64,000 bases of DNA from Roseococcus sp. SDR (GTDB lineage: Bacteria > Pseudomonadota > Alphaproteobacteria > Acetobacterales > Acetobacteraceae): assembly GCF_019083995.1 (NCBI RefSeq), contig NZ_JAHRCU010000008.1, positions 124,001-188,000 of the forward strand, in the 5' to 3' direction. Numbering within the stretch: position 1 is the stretch's first letter; the number at the start of each line of letters is the position of its first letter. Shown one piece after another: positions 7,803 to 19,964 of the stretch. The position numbers and the translations under genes are program-made. The notes under the pieces were generated by a model, which was not told where the DNA came from, made no database searches, and worked only from the letters and a program-made list of their open reading frames with translations.

Positions 7803-9242
7803 ATGGCCGATTATCCCAACACCCTGCTGCACATCGCCGGCGAATGGCGCGAGGGCGAGGGCGGTCGCAAGATCGACGTCCTGAACCCCGCCAATGAGGA
7901 GGTGATCGGCACCGTCGCCCATGCCTCGATCAAGGATCTGGACGCGGCGCTGGCGGCCACCGAGCGCGGCTTCGCGGCCTGGCGCAAGGTCGGCACCTAT
8001 GACCGCTCCAAGATGATGCGCAAGGCGGCGGACCTGATGCGCTCCCGCGCCGATGAGATCGCCAAGCTCATGACGATGGAGCAGGGCAAGCCGCTGGGCG
8101 AGGCCAAGGTCGAGATCATGGGTGGTGCGGACACCATCGACTGGTTCGCCGAGGAAGGCCGCCGCGCCTATGGCCATGTCATCCCGGCCCGCGCCCCCGG
8201 CGTCTACCAGATGACGATCAAGGAGCCGGTCGGCCCCGTCGCCGCCTTCACGCCCTGGAACTTCCCGATCAACCAGATCGTCCGCAAGCTCTCGGCGGCG
8301 CTGACCACCGGCTGCTCGATCATCGTGAAGGCGCCGGAAGAGACGCCGGCCAGCCCGGCCGCGCTCATCAAGTGCTTCCTCGATGCCGGCGTGCCGGGCG
8401 ATGTGATCGGCCTGGTCTACGGCGTGCCGAGCGAGATCAGCTCCTACCTCATCGCGAGCCCGATCATCCGCAAGGTGACGTTCACCGGCTCCACCCCCGT
8501 GGGCAAGATGCTGGCCGCCATGGCCGGCCAGCACATGAAGCGCGTGACGATGGAATTGGGCGGCCATGCGCCGGCGATGGTCTTCGACGATGCCGATGTG
8601 GAGCACGCGGCCAAGACGCTCGCTTTCGCCAAGTTCCGCAACGCCGGCCAGGTCTGCGTCAGCCCGACGCGCTTCCTGGTGCAGGAGCGCGTCTATGACC
8701 AGTTCGTCGCGAGCTTCGTGGGCCATGCCAAGGCGCTGAAGGTCGGCAATGGCCTGGAGGCCGATACCCAGATGGGCCCGATGGCCAATGAGCGCCGCGT
8801 GCCGCAGATGGAGGTGCTGATCGCCGATGCCAAGCAGAAGGGCGCCGAGGTCGTCACCGGCGGCAACCGCATCGGCAACAAGGGCTATTTCTTCGAGCCG
8901 ACAGTGGTGGCGGGTGTCACCACCGACATGCGCGCGATGAACGAGGAGCCCTTCGGCCCCGTCGCCCTGATGCGCCCCTTCAAGACGCTGGACGAAGTGG
9001 TGAGCGAGGCGAACCGCCTGCCCTTCGGCCTCGCCAGCTACGCCTTCACCGGCAGCGGCAAGACGGCCTCCGCGCTCGCGGCCGGCGTCGAGGTGGGGAT
9101 GATGACCATCAACCACCTGGGCCTCGCCATCCCCGAAGTGCCCTTCGGCGGCGTGAAGGACAGCGGCTACGGCACCGAGGGCGGCGATGAGGCGATCGAG
9201 GCCTACCTCAACACCAAGTTCGTGACCCAGGCCGGCCTGTAA
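7803..9242 (+). CDS. NAD(P)-dependent aldehyde dehydrogenase (succinate-semialdehyde type)
   Basis: The enzyme oxidises an aldehyde to a carboxylic acid. The 479-residue protein carries the full catalytic set: Asn153 (FTPWNFP), Glu251 (TMELGGHAP) and nucleophile Cys285 ([10 protein letters not shown]). Overall it resembles GabD-like semialdehyde dehydrogenases. The start is ATG 7803 behind a GGAGAG ribosome site (7791-7796), 70 bases after the HbpS-like gene, and a strong terminator follows. It closes the operon and probably removes an aldehyde formed by the upstream oxidase. The exact substrate cannot be told. Confidence 0.92.
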   Translation: MADYPNTLLHIAGEWREGEGGRKIDVLNPANEEVIGTVAHASIKDLDAALAATERGFAAWRKVGTYDRSKMMRKAADLMRSRADEIAKLMTMEQGKPLGEAKVEIMGGADTIDWFAEEGRRAYGHVIPARAPGVYQMTIKEPVGPVAAFTPWNFPINQIVRKLSAALTTGCSIIVKAPEETPASPAALIKCFLDAGVPGDVIGLVYGVPSEISSYLIASPIIRKVTFTGSTPVGKMLAAMAGQHMKRVTMELGGHAPAMVFDDADVEHAAKTLAFAKFRNAGQVCVSPTRFLVQERVYDQFVASFVGHAKALKVGNGLEADTQMGPMANERRVPQMEVLIADAKQKGAEVVTGGNRIGNKGYFFEPTVVAGVTTDMRAMNEEPFGPVALMRPFKTLDEVVSEANRLPFGLASYAFTGSGKTASALAAGVEVGMMTINHLGLAIPEVPFGGVKDSGYGTEGGDEAIEAYLNTKFVTQAGL

Positions 9243-9264
9243 GGCTCAGCCTCCGCCCATGATG

Positions 9265-9307
9265 AGCCCGCCGTCCGGCAGAGGCCGGGCGGCGGGCTTT
9301 CTCGTTT
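9265..9307 (+). terminator. Rho-independent terminator closing the diiron operon
   Basis: AGCCCGCCGtCCGGC pairs with GCCGGgCGGCGGGCT in a long near-perfect stem (9265-9298), followed by TTTCTCGTTT. It lies 22 bases after the aldehyde dehydrogenase stop. Confidence 0.85.
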
Positions 9308-9352
9308 CGAGCTCGGGTTGCTGGCGCCCTGGCGCTGGGCTACCCCGCGCGC

Positions 9353-11038
9353 ATGCCAAGCCGCCCCTGGATCCTGCCCTACGGCCTGCTGCTGGCCGGC
9401 TTCGCCTGGGTCTGGGCCAGCCTGCCGCTGATGGCCATTCCCAATGCGGGCGTGGATGACGCGCTCTTCGTCCGCCATGCGGCGCTGATCCTCAGCGGCC
9501 AATGGCTCGGCCCCTACACGCAGTTCACCCTGGCCAAGGGGGTCGGCTATCCGCTCTGGCTGGCGCTGACGGGCGGGCTGGCCATCCCCGCCCTGCTGGC
9601 CCAGGCGCTGCTCTATGCGGCGGCCGCGCTGCTGCTGGTGCGGGCGCTTTCGCGCTGGATCCCGCAGGAGGGCGCGCTGTTTGCTCTGCTGGTCCTGCTG
9701 CTGGCCAACCCAGGCCTCTATGGCACCGAGAACCTGCGGATCATCCGCGAGGGCTTCTACACGCCCACCCTGCTGATGATCCTGGCCCTGCTGCTCTGGT
9801 GGGTGCGCTGGTCGGGCGAGGGGCTCGCGGCGCGGCTCAGCCTCGCCGCGGCGCTGGGCCTTGCCCTCGGCCTCTTCCACCTGACGCGCGAGGAGGGGGT
9901 CTGGATCCTGCCCTTCCTGCTGGGCTGCCTGCTGCTGCGCGGCCTCGCCTTCTGGCGCGGCTGGACGCCCGCCTCCTGGCGGGCCGAGGCGGTGGCGCTG
10001 CTGGCCTGCGGCGTCATGGCCGTGCTGCCGGTGCTGGCGGTGAGCGCCATGAACGCCCGGGTCTATGGCGTCTTCCGCACCGTGGAGTTCCGCGACCCCG
10101 CCTTCATCGCCGCCTATTCGGCGCTGGCCCGCCTGGGGCCCGAGGAGCCCTCGCTCATCGTGCTGCCCCGGGCGCGGCTGCCGGAATTGTTCGCGGCGAG
10201 TCCGGCGGCGGCCGAGCTTGCCCCCTATTTCGAGGGCACCCGCGGGCAGGACTACCTCAATGTCGGCTGCCAGACCTACCGCATCACCCCCTGCGACGCC
10301 GAGTTCCGCGCCGCCTGGTTCATGTGGGCGCTGCGCGATGCCACCGTGGTCGTCGCCGGCCACACCGATGCCGTCGCGGTCCAGCGCTTCAACCTGCGCC
10401 TGGCCGAGGAGGTGAACGCCGCCTGCGCCAGCGGCCAACTCGCCTGCCTGCCGGCGCGCCACAGCCTGGCCCCGCGGTTTCGCGCCGCCTATATCCTGCC
10501 CACGCTGGGCGCCGCCTGGCAGGTCTGGACCACCGGTCTCGCGCCGGTCGGGCTGCCCGATCCGCGGCGGCTGCGCTCGGTCTATTTCTCCGGCGGGGAG
10601 CTGGAACCCCGCGGCTCGGCCTTCCTCGACGTCGTGCGCGGAGACCTCTTCGTGGACGTGCTGCGGCCGGAGGCGACGCCGCCCTATCCCTTCCCCTCGC
10701 TCGCCGTGGAGCGCGCGACACGATTGCTGCGCGGGTTGGAGGGGTGGATGCGCGTCTGGGGCATCCTGGGGCCGCTGCTGCAGGTGGCGGCGCTGCTGGC
10801 GCTGCTGGCGCTGCCCTGGCTCTGGCGCGCCCGGCCGGAGCGCGCCTGCTGGCCCATGCTGGCGCTCTGCGCGGGGGCCTATCTGATCTATGCCACCCGC
10901 GTGGCGCTGCTGGCCTATCTCGACACGGTCGCCATCCCGAGCGTGAACATGCTCTACCTCTCGCCCGCCATGCCCGCGCTTCTGCTGGGCCTCGCCTTGC
11001 CGCTGATCCTGCTGTGGCGGACGCTCCGCCGGGGCTGA
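9353..11038 (+). CDS. Polytopic membrane protein, possible GT-C-type glycosyltransferase
   Basis: This 561-residue inner-membrane protein has about nine or ten hydrophobic segments. After the first segment it carries VDDALFVRHA, an acidic loop reminiscent of the DD/DE motif of GT-C glycosyltransferases that use lipid-linked sugars. A second charged loop, LTREEGVWI, lies further on. A soluble stretch (roughly 230-430) sits between the membrane blocks. The next gene is a DPM1/GtrB-like GT2 enzyme, which often makes the lipid-linked donor for such proteins. The glycosyltransferase assignment is inference; hypothetical membrane protein is the safe call. Confidence 0.7.
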   Translation: MPSRPWILPYGLLLAGFAWVWASLPLMAIPNAGVDDALFVRHAALILSGQWLGPYTQFTLAKGVGYPLWLALTGGLAIPALLAQALLYAAAALLLVRALSRWIPQEGALFALLVLLLANPGLYGTENLRIIREGFYTPTLLMILALLLWWVRWSGEGLAARLSLAAALGLALGLFHLTREEGVWILPFLLGCLLLRGLAFWRGWTPASWRAEAVALLACGVMAVLPVLAVSAMNARVYGVFRTVEFRDPAFIAAYSALARLGPEEPSLIVLPRARLPELFAASPAAAELAPYFEGTRGQDYLNVGCQTYRITPCDAEFRAAWFMWALRDATVVVAGHTDAVAVQRFNLRLAEEVNAACASGQLACLPARHSLAPRFRAAYILPTLGAAWQVWTTGLAPVGLPDPRRLRSVYFSGGELEPRGSAFLDVVRGDLFVDVLRPEATPPYPFPSLAVERATRLLRGLEGWMRVWGILGPLLQVAALLALLALPWLWRARPERACWPMLALCAGAYLIYATRVALLAYLDTVAIPSVNMLYLSPAMPALLLGLALPLILLWRTLRRG

Positions 11039-11102
11039 CCGGGTTCCCGGGCCGCGCATCACCCCATATATGGCCCCAGCCGGGACCGGCCGAGGAGAAT
11101 CC

Positions 11103-12266
11103 ATGACCGCCGCGTCGCTCGAACTCACCATCCTGATGCCCTGCCTGAACGAGGCGGAGACGCTCGCCACCTGCATCCGCAAGGCGATGGGCTACCTGGC
11201 GCGCAGCGGCGTCCAGGGCGAGGTGCTGATCGCCGACAATGGCAGCACCGATGGCAGCCAGGCGATCGCGGAGAGCCTCGGCGCGCGGGTGCTGCCGGTG
11301 CCCGAGCGCGGCTATGGCGCGGCGCTGATCGCGGGCATCAAGGGCGCGCGCGGCCGCTTCGTCATCATGGGCGACAGCGATGACAGCTATGACTTCGAGA
11401 ACCTCGACCCCTTCGTGGCCAAGCTGCGCGAGGGCCATGACCTCGTCATGGGCAACCGCTTCAAGGGCGGCATCAAGCCCGGCGCCATGCCGCCTTTGCA
11501 CCGCTACCTCGGCAACCCGGTGCTGACGACGATCGGCCGCGTCTTCTTCGGCAGCCCGAGCGGCGATTTCCACTGCGGTCTGCGCGGCTTCAACCGCGAC
11601 GCCATCCTCGGGCTCGACCTGCGCGCGCCCGGCATGGAATTCGCGAGCGAGATGGTGGTGAAGGCCACGTTGCAGAAGCTGCGCATCACCGAGGTGCCGA
11701 CGACGCTCTCCCCCGATGGCCGTTCCCGTCCGCCGCATCTGCGCTCCTGGCGGGATGGCTGGCGGCATCTGCGCTTCCTGCTGGTCTTCTGCCCGCGCTG
11801 GCTCTTCCTCTATCCGGGGCTGATCCTCTTCCTGGGCGGCCTCTTCGGCATGGGCGCGCTGCTGACCGGGCCGGCAAAGCTGGGTGGTGTCACGCTCGAC
11901 GTGCACACGCTGCTCTACGCCTCGGCGGCGGTGAGCATGGGCTTCCAGCTCATCCTCTTCTGGGCCTTCGCCCGCATCCATGGGGCGCGCGAGGGGCTGG
12001 TGCCGGAGCAGCCCTTGCTCACCGCCTTCCTGGCGCGCTTCGGGCTGGAGCCCGCGCTGCTGACGGCGTTGGGCTTGTTCGTGCTCGGCCTGCTGCTGGG
12101 CCTGGCGGCGGTGGTGATCTGGGGATCGGTCAGCTTCGGCGAGATCGGAGGGCATGGGACGATGCGGCTGGCCATCGCCTCCATGACGGCCATGCTGCTG
12201 GGGTTGCAGTTGGCCATGGGCGCCTTCTTCATCGCGGTGCTGGACATGGTGCGCGCGCGGCGGTGA
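11103..12266 (+). CDS. Family 2 glycosyltransferase, DPM1/GtrB-like, membrane-anchored
   Basis: This 387-residue protein has a GT-A catalytic domain (about 1-225) with LMPCLNEAETL, IADNGSTDGS and the metal-binding acidic motif MGDSDDSYDF. Three or four membrane segments follow in the C-terminal half. Relatives transfer a sugar from a nucleotide donor to polyprenyl phosphate on the cytoplasmic face of the membrane. ATG 11103 follows a GAGGAG ribosome site; longer starts lack one. It lies 64 bases after the membrane protein gene and 20 bases before dnaE, and probably works with the former. Confidence 0.85.
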   Translation: MTAASLELTILMPCLNEAETLATCIRKAMGYLARSGVQGEVLIADNGSTDGSQAIAESLGARVLPVPERGYGAALIAGIKGARGRFVIMGDSDDSYDFENLDPFVAKLREGHDLVMGNRFKGGIKPGAMPPLHRYLGNPVLTTIGRVFFGSPSGDFHCGLRGFNRDAILGLDLRAPGMEFASEMVVKATLQKLRITEVPTTLSPDGRSRPPHLRSWRDGWRHLRFLLVFCPRWLFLYPGLILFLGGLFGMGALLTGPAKLGGVTLDVHTLLYASAAVSMGFQLILFWAFARIHGAREGLVPEQPLLTAFLARFGLEPALLTALGLFVLGLLLGLAAVVIWGSVSFGEIGGHGTMRLAIASMTAMLLGLQLAMGAFFIAVLDMVRARR

Positions 12267-12286
12267 AGGCGCGCTAAACTCGCGCC

Positions 12287-15702
<3,416 letters not shown>

Positions 15703-15706
<4 letters not shown>

Positions 15707-15717
15707 GGCGGCCTCAG
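15703..15717. terminator. Palindrome spanning the dnaE and nhaA stop codons
   Basis: CTGAGGC and GCCTCAG flank a single G. The TGA of dnaE and the TGA of nhaA on the other strand lie in its two arms. It could act as a weak bidirectional terminator, but there is no T-run. Confidence 0.35.
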
Positions 15718-16904
15718 CCAGGGCGGGGCTTCGGCGCGGCCAGCACCAGCAGGATCGCGCCGCACAATGCCGAGAGCAGCGAGCCCGCCAGCACGCCGAT
15801 CTTCACCGCGGCCTGCAGCGCCTCCGACTCGTCGAAGGCGAGCATCCCGATGAAGAGGCTCATGGTGAAACCGATGCCGGCCAGCAGCGCCACGCCATAG
15901 ATCTGCGCGAAGCTGGCGCGCGCCGGCTTCTCGGCCAGGCCCAGCCGGATGGCGAGCCAGGTGATGCCGAAGACGCCCACCTGCTTGCCGAGGAAGAGGC
16001 CCGCCGCGACGCCGATCGGCACCGGCGCCAGCAGCGCGGCCCAGCTCATCCCCGCGAGGGAGACGCCGGCATTGGCGAAGCCGAAGACGGGCACGACCAG
16101 GAAGGCCACCCAGGGATGCAGCGCGTGCTCCAGGATGTGCAGCGGAGAATCCGCAGCGTCCGGCGCGGCCGGGGAGGGGGTGAGCGGAATGGTCAGTGCC
16201 AGCGCCACGCCGGCCAGCGTCGCGTGCACGCCGGACTTCAGGACCAGGAACCACAGCACGGCGCCGACCAGCAGATAGGGCAGCAGCGCCATCACCTTGA
16301 GGCGATTGAGCAGGACCAGCGCCAGCAGCGCCCCACCCGCGAGGCCGAGCCAGAAGAGCGACAACTCCTCCGTGTAGAAGAGCGCGATCACGATCACCGC
16401 CAGCAGGTCATCGATGATGGCAACGGCGGTGAGGAAGACCTTCAGCGAAAGCGGCACGCGCTTGCCCAGAAGCGCCAGCACGCCGAGCGCGAAGGCAATG
16501 TCGGTCGCGGCTGGAATCGCCCAACCGCGCAGCGTCTCGGGATTGCCGGCGTTGAAGGCGACATAGATCAGTGCCGGCGCCACCATGCCGCCCACGGCGG
16601 CCAGGCCCGGCAGGATTCGCTGCGACCAGCGCGAAAGCTGCCCGTCCAGGAACTCGCGCTTGATCTCGAGGCCCACCAGCAGGAAGAACAGCGCCATCAG
16701 CGCGTCATTGATCCAGTGGTGGATGCTGAGGCCCGCGACATAGGTCTTGAGCACGGCGAAATAGGCCGGTGCGAGCGCGGAATTCGCGACGATGAGGCCG
16801 AGGGCCGCCGCGATCATCAGGGCGATGCCGCCGCTCGCTTCGCCCTTGAGGAAGCTGCGGAAGAGGGAGGGGGGACGCTGCGCCGAAGATGTCATAATGT
16901 TCAT
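15714..16904 (-). CDS. nhaA: Na+/H+ antiporter NhaA
   Basis: This inner-membrane antiporter expels sodium in exchange for protons and supports pH and salt homeostasis. The 396-residue protein has about twelve membrane segments. It keeps the essential acidic residues of the unwound helices in [16 protein letters not shown] and [17 protein letters not shown], where the Asp pair matches E. coli Asp163/Asp164. The start is ATG 16904; a second ATG three codons on is also possible. It is separated from the upstream YqhA gene by 54 bases on the same strand and could be cotranscribed with it. Confidence 0.94.
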   Translation of the reverse strand: MNIMTSSAQRPPSLFRSFLKGEASGGIALMIAAALGLIVANSALAPAYFAVLKTYVAGLSIHHWINDALMALFFLLVGLEIKREFLDGQLSRWSQRILPGLAAVGGMVAPALIYVAFNAGNPETLRGWAIPAATDIAFALGVLALLGKRVPLSLKVFLTAVAIIDDLLAVIVIALFYTEELSLFWLGLAGGALLALVLLNRLKVMALLPYLLVGAVLWFLVLKSGVHATLAGVALALTIPLTPSPAAPDAADSPLHILEHALHPWVAFLVVPVFGFANAGVSLAGMSWAALLAPVPIGVAAGLFLGKQVGVFGITWLAIRLGLAEKPARASFAQIYGVALLAGIGFTMSLFIGMLAFDESEALQAAVKIGVLAGSLLSALCGAILLVLAAPKPRPG

Positions 16905-16958
16905 CTTCTCGACGCCGCGAGGCAGGGTGTCAACGAAAACCGGGGCGCCTCGGTTTCG

Positions 16959-17489
16959 TCAGCCTTCCTTCGGCTTTGAGCCCTTGGCGATCAGCTTGGT
17001 CTGTGCCTGCATCTTGTCGATGAAGGCCAGCACCAGCGCGCCGACCACGAAGCACATGTGGATGATGACGCCCCAGGTCAGCGCCCGGTCATCCAGGCTG
17101 TCCACATTCATGAATTTCTGCAGCAGGTGGATCGAGCTGATGGCGATGATGGCGAGGCCCACCTTCAGCTTCAGATTGCCCGGATCGAGGTTGGAGACCC
17201 ATTCGATCTCGGACTTGCCCTGCTCATTGATCAGGCGGGAGACGAGGCTGTCATAGGAGGAGATGGCCACCATCGCGACGAGCGACGCCACCAGCGCGCT
17301 GTCCACGAGGTAGAGGATGCTGAGGAGGATCTGGTTGTCATCCGTCTCGGTCAGGATGGTGGTCGCGAATTTCCAGACCTTGAACCCGAACTTGACGGCA
17401 TAGGCGGCCAGCGCCACGGCAAGCCCGAGGTAGAAGACCGCCAGGATGTAGCGGCTGGCGATCATCGCACGGTCGAGTAGAGTCTGCAT
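16959..17489 (-). CDS. YqhA/UPF0114 family membrane protein
   Basis: This 176-residue protein has three or four membrane segments and the family patterns NQILLSILYLVDSALVASL and ISSIHLLQKFMNVD. UPF0114 proteins have no firmly assigned biochemical role. The gene lies just upstream of nhaA on the same strand, hinting at a membrane or ion-homeostasis link, but this is only context. Confidence 0.88.
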   Translation of the reverse strand: MQTLLDRAMIASRYILAVFYLGLAVALAAYAVKFGFKVWKFATTILTETDDNQILLSILYLVDSALVASLVAMVAISSYDSLVSRLINEQGKSEIEWVSNLDPGNLKLKVGLAIIAISSIHLLQKFMNVDSLDDRALTWGVIIHMCFVVGALVLAFIDKMQAQTKLIAKGSKPKEG

Positions 17490-17536
17490 GGCGCGCTATG
17501 TGGCTCAACCGGGGCGCGGAAAAAAGGGGTGATGTG

Positions 17537-17884
17537 ATGATCCGACGTCTGGCGGAGGAGGGGCGGCTTTCGGGCGCCGTGGTGCATGGCGGGCTGGTCT
17601 GGCTCGCGGGCCAGGTGGCCGATGACGCGACACTGGACGCCGAGGGCCAGACGGCCGATATCCTGGCCCAGATCGACGCCCTGCTGGCCGAGGCCGGGAC
17701 CAGCAAGGCGAATCTGCTCAGCGTGCAGATCATCCTGCGCGACATCGCGGATGCGCCAGCGATGAACCGCGCCTGGGACGCGTGGCTCGATCGGGGCAAC
17801 AAGCCCGCGCGCATGACCATCCAGGCGCCGCTGGTGGATCCGGCCTGGCGCGTCGAGATCACCGGGGTCGCGGCGCTGCCCTGA
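17537..17884 (+). CDS. RidA family protein (YjgF/YER057c/UK114)
   Basis: RidA-type enzymes hydrolyse reactive enamine/imine intermediates released by PLP enzymes; some subfamilies have other roles. The 115-residue protein shows the trimeric RidA pattern with HGGLVWLAGQVADDAT and a C-terminal DPAWRVEITGVA. The canonical R...E ending seen in true RidA is altered (WRVEI), so the deaminase substrate may differ. ATG 17537 follows AAAGGGGTG; an upstream ATG at 17498 would add an unlikely extension. The stop overlaps the next gene's ATG (TGATG). Confidence 0.87.
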   Translation: MIRRLAEEGRLSGAVVHGGLVWLAGQVADDATLDAEGQTADILAQIDALLAEAGTSKANLLSVQIILRDIADAPAMNRAWDAWLDRGNKPARMTIQAPLVDPAWRVEITGVAALP

Positions 17885-18807
17885 TGGAGGTGCCCTCGCC
17901 CCGCCGCCGCGCCCTGCTGGCGACGGGGCTGACGCTGGCCTTCATGCTGCTGGTGGCCATGGGCGTCTCCGACCAGGGCTGGATCTTTTCCATCGTCACG
18001 CTGCTGATCGCGAGCCTCGCGCTCGGCGGGCTACACTTCATTTTCCCGCATGGGCTGATGTTCGCGCTGGGCGCCGCAAATGGGCTCGCGATCTACGTGA
18101 GCCTTTTCGTGGTGATCGGCCAGGCCTCCTTCCCGGCAGCGGCGGCCTGGTCGCGCTCGGTCGCCTTCCTCCTGCCGGTGCTGGCCTTCGTGCTGGCTTG
18201 CTGGGCGCGGCGGGACGTGCTGGCCGCCGCCGCCTCGGCCGAGGGCGGCGCGGACCTCCGCCACTTTCCCCGCGCCGTCCGCTGGCTGCTGCCGACGGGC
18301 ATGATCGGCATCGTCTCGCTCTCCGCACCGATCAACCGGGCCATGCCGGAGTGGCAGACCCTGGCCCTGCTGCTGGCCATGGCCGGCATCGCCATCATCG
18401 GCGCCGTCTCGGTCGGCCATATCGTGCGGCTGCTCGTGGATATCTCGGCCATCCTGCGGCGGGTCGGCATGCGGCTGCAGTTCCTCGCCGTGCCGATCGC
18501 CACCTATGTCAGCCTCTTCGCGCTGCTCTCGGTCGCCTTCGCCTGCTTCTACCGGATCGCCGATGAGTTCTCGCGGGGCGAGATCTTCATCCTGATGGGC
18601 CAGCCGGGGCGGCTCGCCTTCTCGGATGCGCTGCATTTCAGCATCGTCACGCTCTCGACGGTGGGCTATGGCGACATCCAGCCCGCCGATGACGGCATCC
18701 GGCTGCTGGCGGCGATCCAGATGATCCTGGGCCAGCTGCTGCTGCTCTTCGGCTTTGCCGAGATCATGCGCAGCCATGGCGGGGGCACACGGGCGACGGA
18801 TAAATGA
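17884..18807 (+). CDS. Potassium-channel-like membrane protein
   Basis: This 307-residue protein ends in a two-helix pore unit with the selectivity filter TLSTVGYGDIQP, the signature of K+-selective ion channels. About six further hydrophobic segments precede it, which is more than a simple 2TM channel and lacks the charged S4 of voltage-gated channels. No RCK/TrkA-N domain follows. Translation is coupled to the RidA-family gene (TGATG). K+ conduction is inferred from the filter; gating is unknown. Confidence 0.8.
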   Translation: MEVPSPRRRALLATGLTLAFMLLVAMGVSDQGWIFSIVTLLIASLALGGLHFIFPHGLMFALGAANGLAIYVSLFVVIGQASFPAAAAWSRSVAFLLPVLAFVLACWARRDVLAAAASAEGGADLRHFPRAVRWLLPTGMIGIVSLSAPINRAMPEWQTLALLLAMAGIAIIGAVSVGHIVRLLVDISAILRRVGMRLQFLAVPIATYVSLFALLSVAFACFYRIADEFSRGEIFILMGQPGRLAFSDALHFSIVTLSTVGYGDIQPADDGIRLLAAIQMILGQLLLLFGFAEIMRSHGGGTRATDK

Positions 18808-18810
18808 TAC

Positions 18811-18825
18811 CACGCCGCTGGCGTG
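18811..18825. other. Short inverted repeat after the channel gene
   Basis: CACGCC and GGCGTG flank a 3-base loop 4 bases after the channel gene stop. No T-run follows, so it is at best a weak transcript end. Confidence 0.25.
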
Positions 18826-18868
18826 ATTCCGCCGCAATGCGGGCCATGATGAGGGACGTCGAACACAG

Positions 18869-19900
18869 GTGGCGAACGTGAGTTCTGGTTTGGGTGATCC
18901 GGGCTTCTGGCGCCGGAAGCGGGTTCTGGTGACGGGTGGGGCGGGCTTCCTCGGCAGCAATCTCTGCCATGCCCTGGCGGGTCTCGGCGCGCGCGTCACG
19001 GCGCTCGATGCCATGCTGCCCGATGGCGGCGCCAACCCGGCCAATCTCGAAGGGGCCGGCGTCATGCTGGTGCGCGGCGACCTGCGCGACACGGAGCTCG
19101 CGACCCTCTGCCAGGGCGTGGACGTGCTGTTCAACATGGCGGCCCAGACCAGCCACATGGGCGGCCAGAAGGACCCGGTCTTCGACATCGCCATCAATGC
19201 CGTGGCCCAGGTGCGCCTCGTGCAGGTGATGCGCGAGGCCGCGCCCAAGGCGGCCGTGATCCATGCCTCGACGCGCCAGTTCTACGGGCGCCCGATCAGC
19301 CTGCCGGTGAACGAGCTGCACCCGGTGAACCCGCCCGATGCCAATGGCGTCTCCAAATGGGCGGGCGAGCAGTACTGGATGCTGGAGAACCGGGTGCTGG
19401 GCCGGCCCGTCGTCTCGCTGAGGCTCACCAATTGCTACGGTCCGCGCCTGCGCATCGCCGATGCGCGGCAGACCTTCCTCGGCATCTGGCTGCGCCGCCT
19501 GCTGGAGAATGAGCCCTTCGAGGTCTGGGGCGGCGCGCAGCTGCGCGACCTCGCCTATGTGGATGATGTGACGCGCGCCTTCCTGGTGGCGGCCGAACAG
19601 GCCGGCAGCCCCGATGTGGCCGGCCATGTCTTCAACCTGGGCGGTGCGCCGCCCGTCTCCCTGCTCGACCTCGCGCATCTGGTCATCGCGGCCAATGACG
19701 GCCAGGGCCGCTTCACCACGCGGGAATTCCCGGCCGACCGCGCGCCGATCGACATCGGCAGCTATCACGCCGATGACCAGGCCTTCCGCGCCGCCACCGG
19801 CTGGGCGCCGCAGGTCAGCCTGGAGGAAGGGCTGCGCCGGAGCCTGGACTGGTATCGGGAGCGCATGAGCGACTACATTTTCAGCGACGCGCCGAAATGA
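18869..19900 (+). CDS. NAD-dependent epimerase/dehydratase (extended SDR), nucleotide-sugar type
   Basis: This 343-residue extended short-chain dehydrogenase binds NAD with TGGAGFLGSN (22-31) and probably acts on a nucleotide sugar. Ser134 and Lys163 of the catalytic triad are present, but the Tyr expected four residues before Lys163 is Asn159 (ANGVSKWAGE). Sugar-modifying SDRs with this Asn variant exist, so the protein need not be dead. The start is GTG 18869; another GTG three codons later is possible. The following gene is a sugar aminotransferase, suggesting a pathway to an amino sugar for surface polysaccharide. Confidence 0.85.
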   Translation: MANVSSGLGDPGFWRRKRVLVTGGAGFLGSNLCHALAGLGARVTALDAMLPDGGANPANLEGAGVMLVRGDLRDTELATLCQGVDVLFNMAAQTSHMGGQKDPVFDIAINAVAQVRLVQVMREAAPKAAVIHASTRQFYGRPISLPVNELHPVNPPDANGVSKWAGEQYWMLENRVLGRPVVSLRLTNCYGPRLRIADARQTFLGIWLRRLLENEPFEVWGGAQLRDLAYVDDVTRAFLVAAEQAGSPDVAGHVFNLGGAPPVSLLDLAHLVIAANDGQGRFTTREFPADRAPIDIGSYHADDQAFRAATGWAPQVSLEEGLRRSLDWYRERMSDYIFSDAPK

Positions 19901-19964
19901 GGGCCGCCCGCCCCATCACACCGCCGAAGGCCGCCGGGGCCGAGGCGAACCGCCATCAAGAGCC

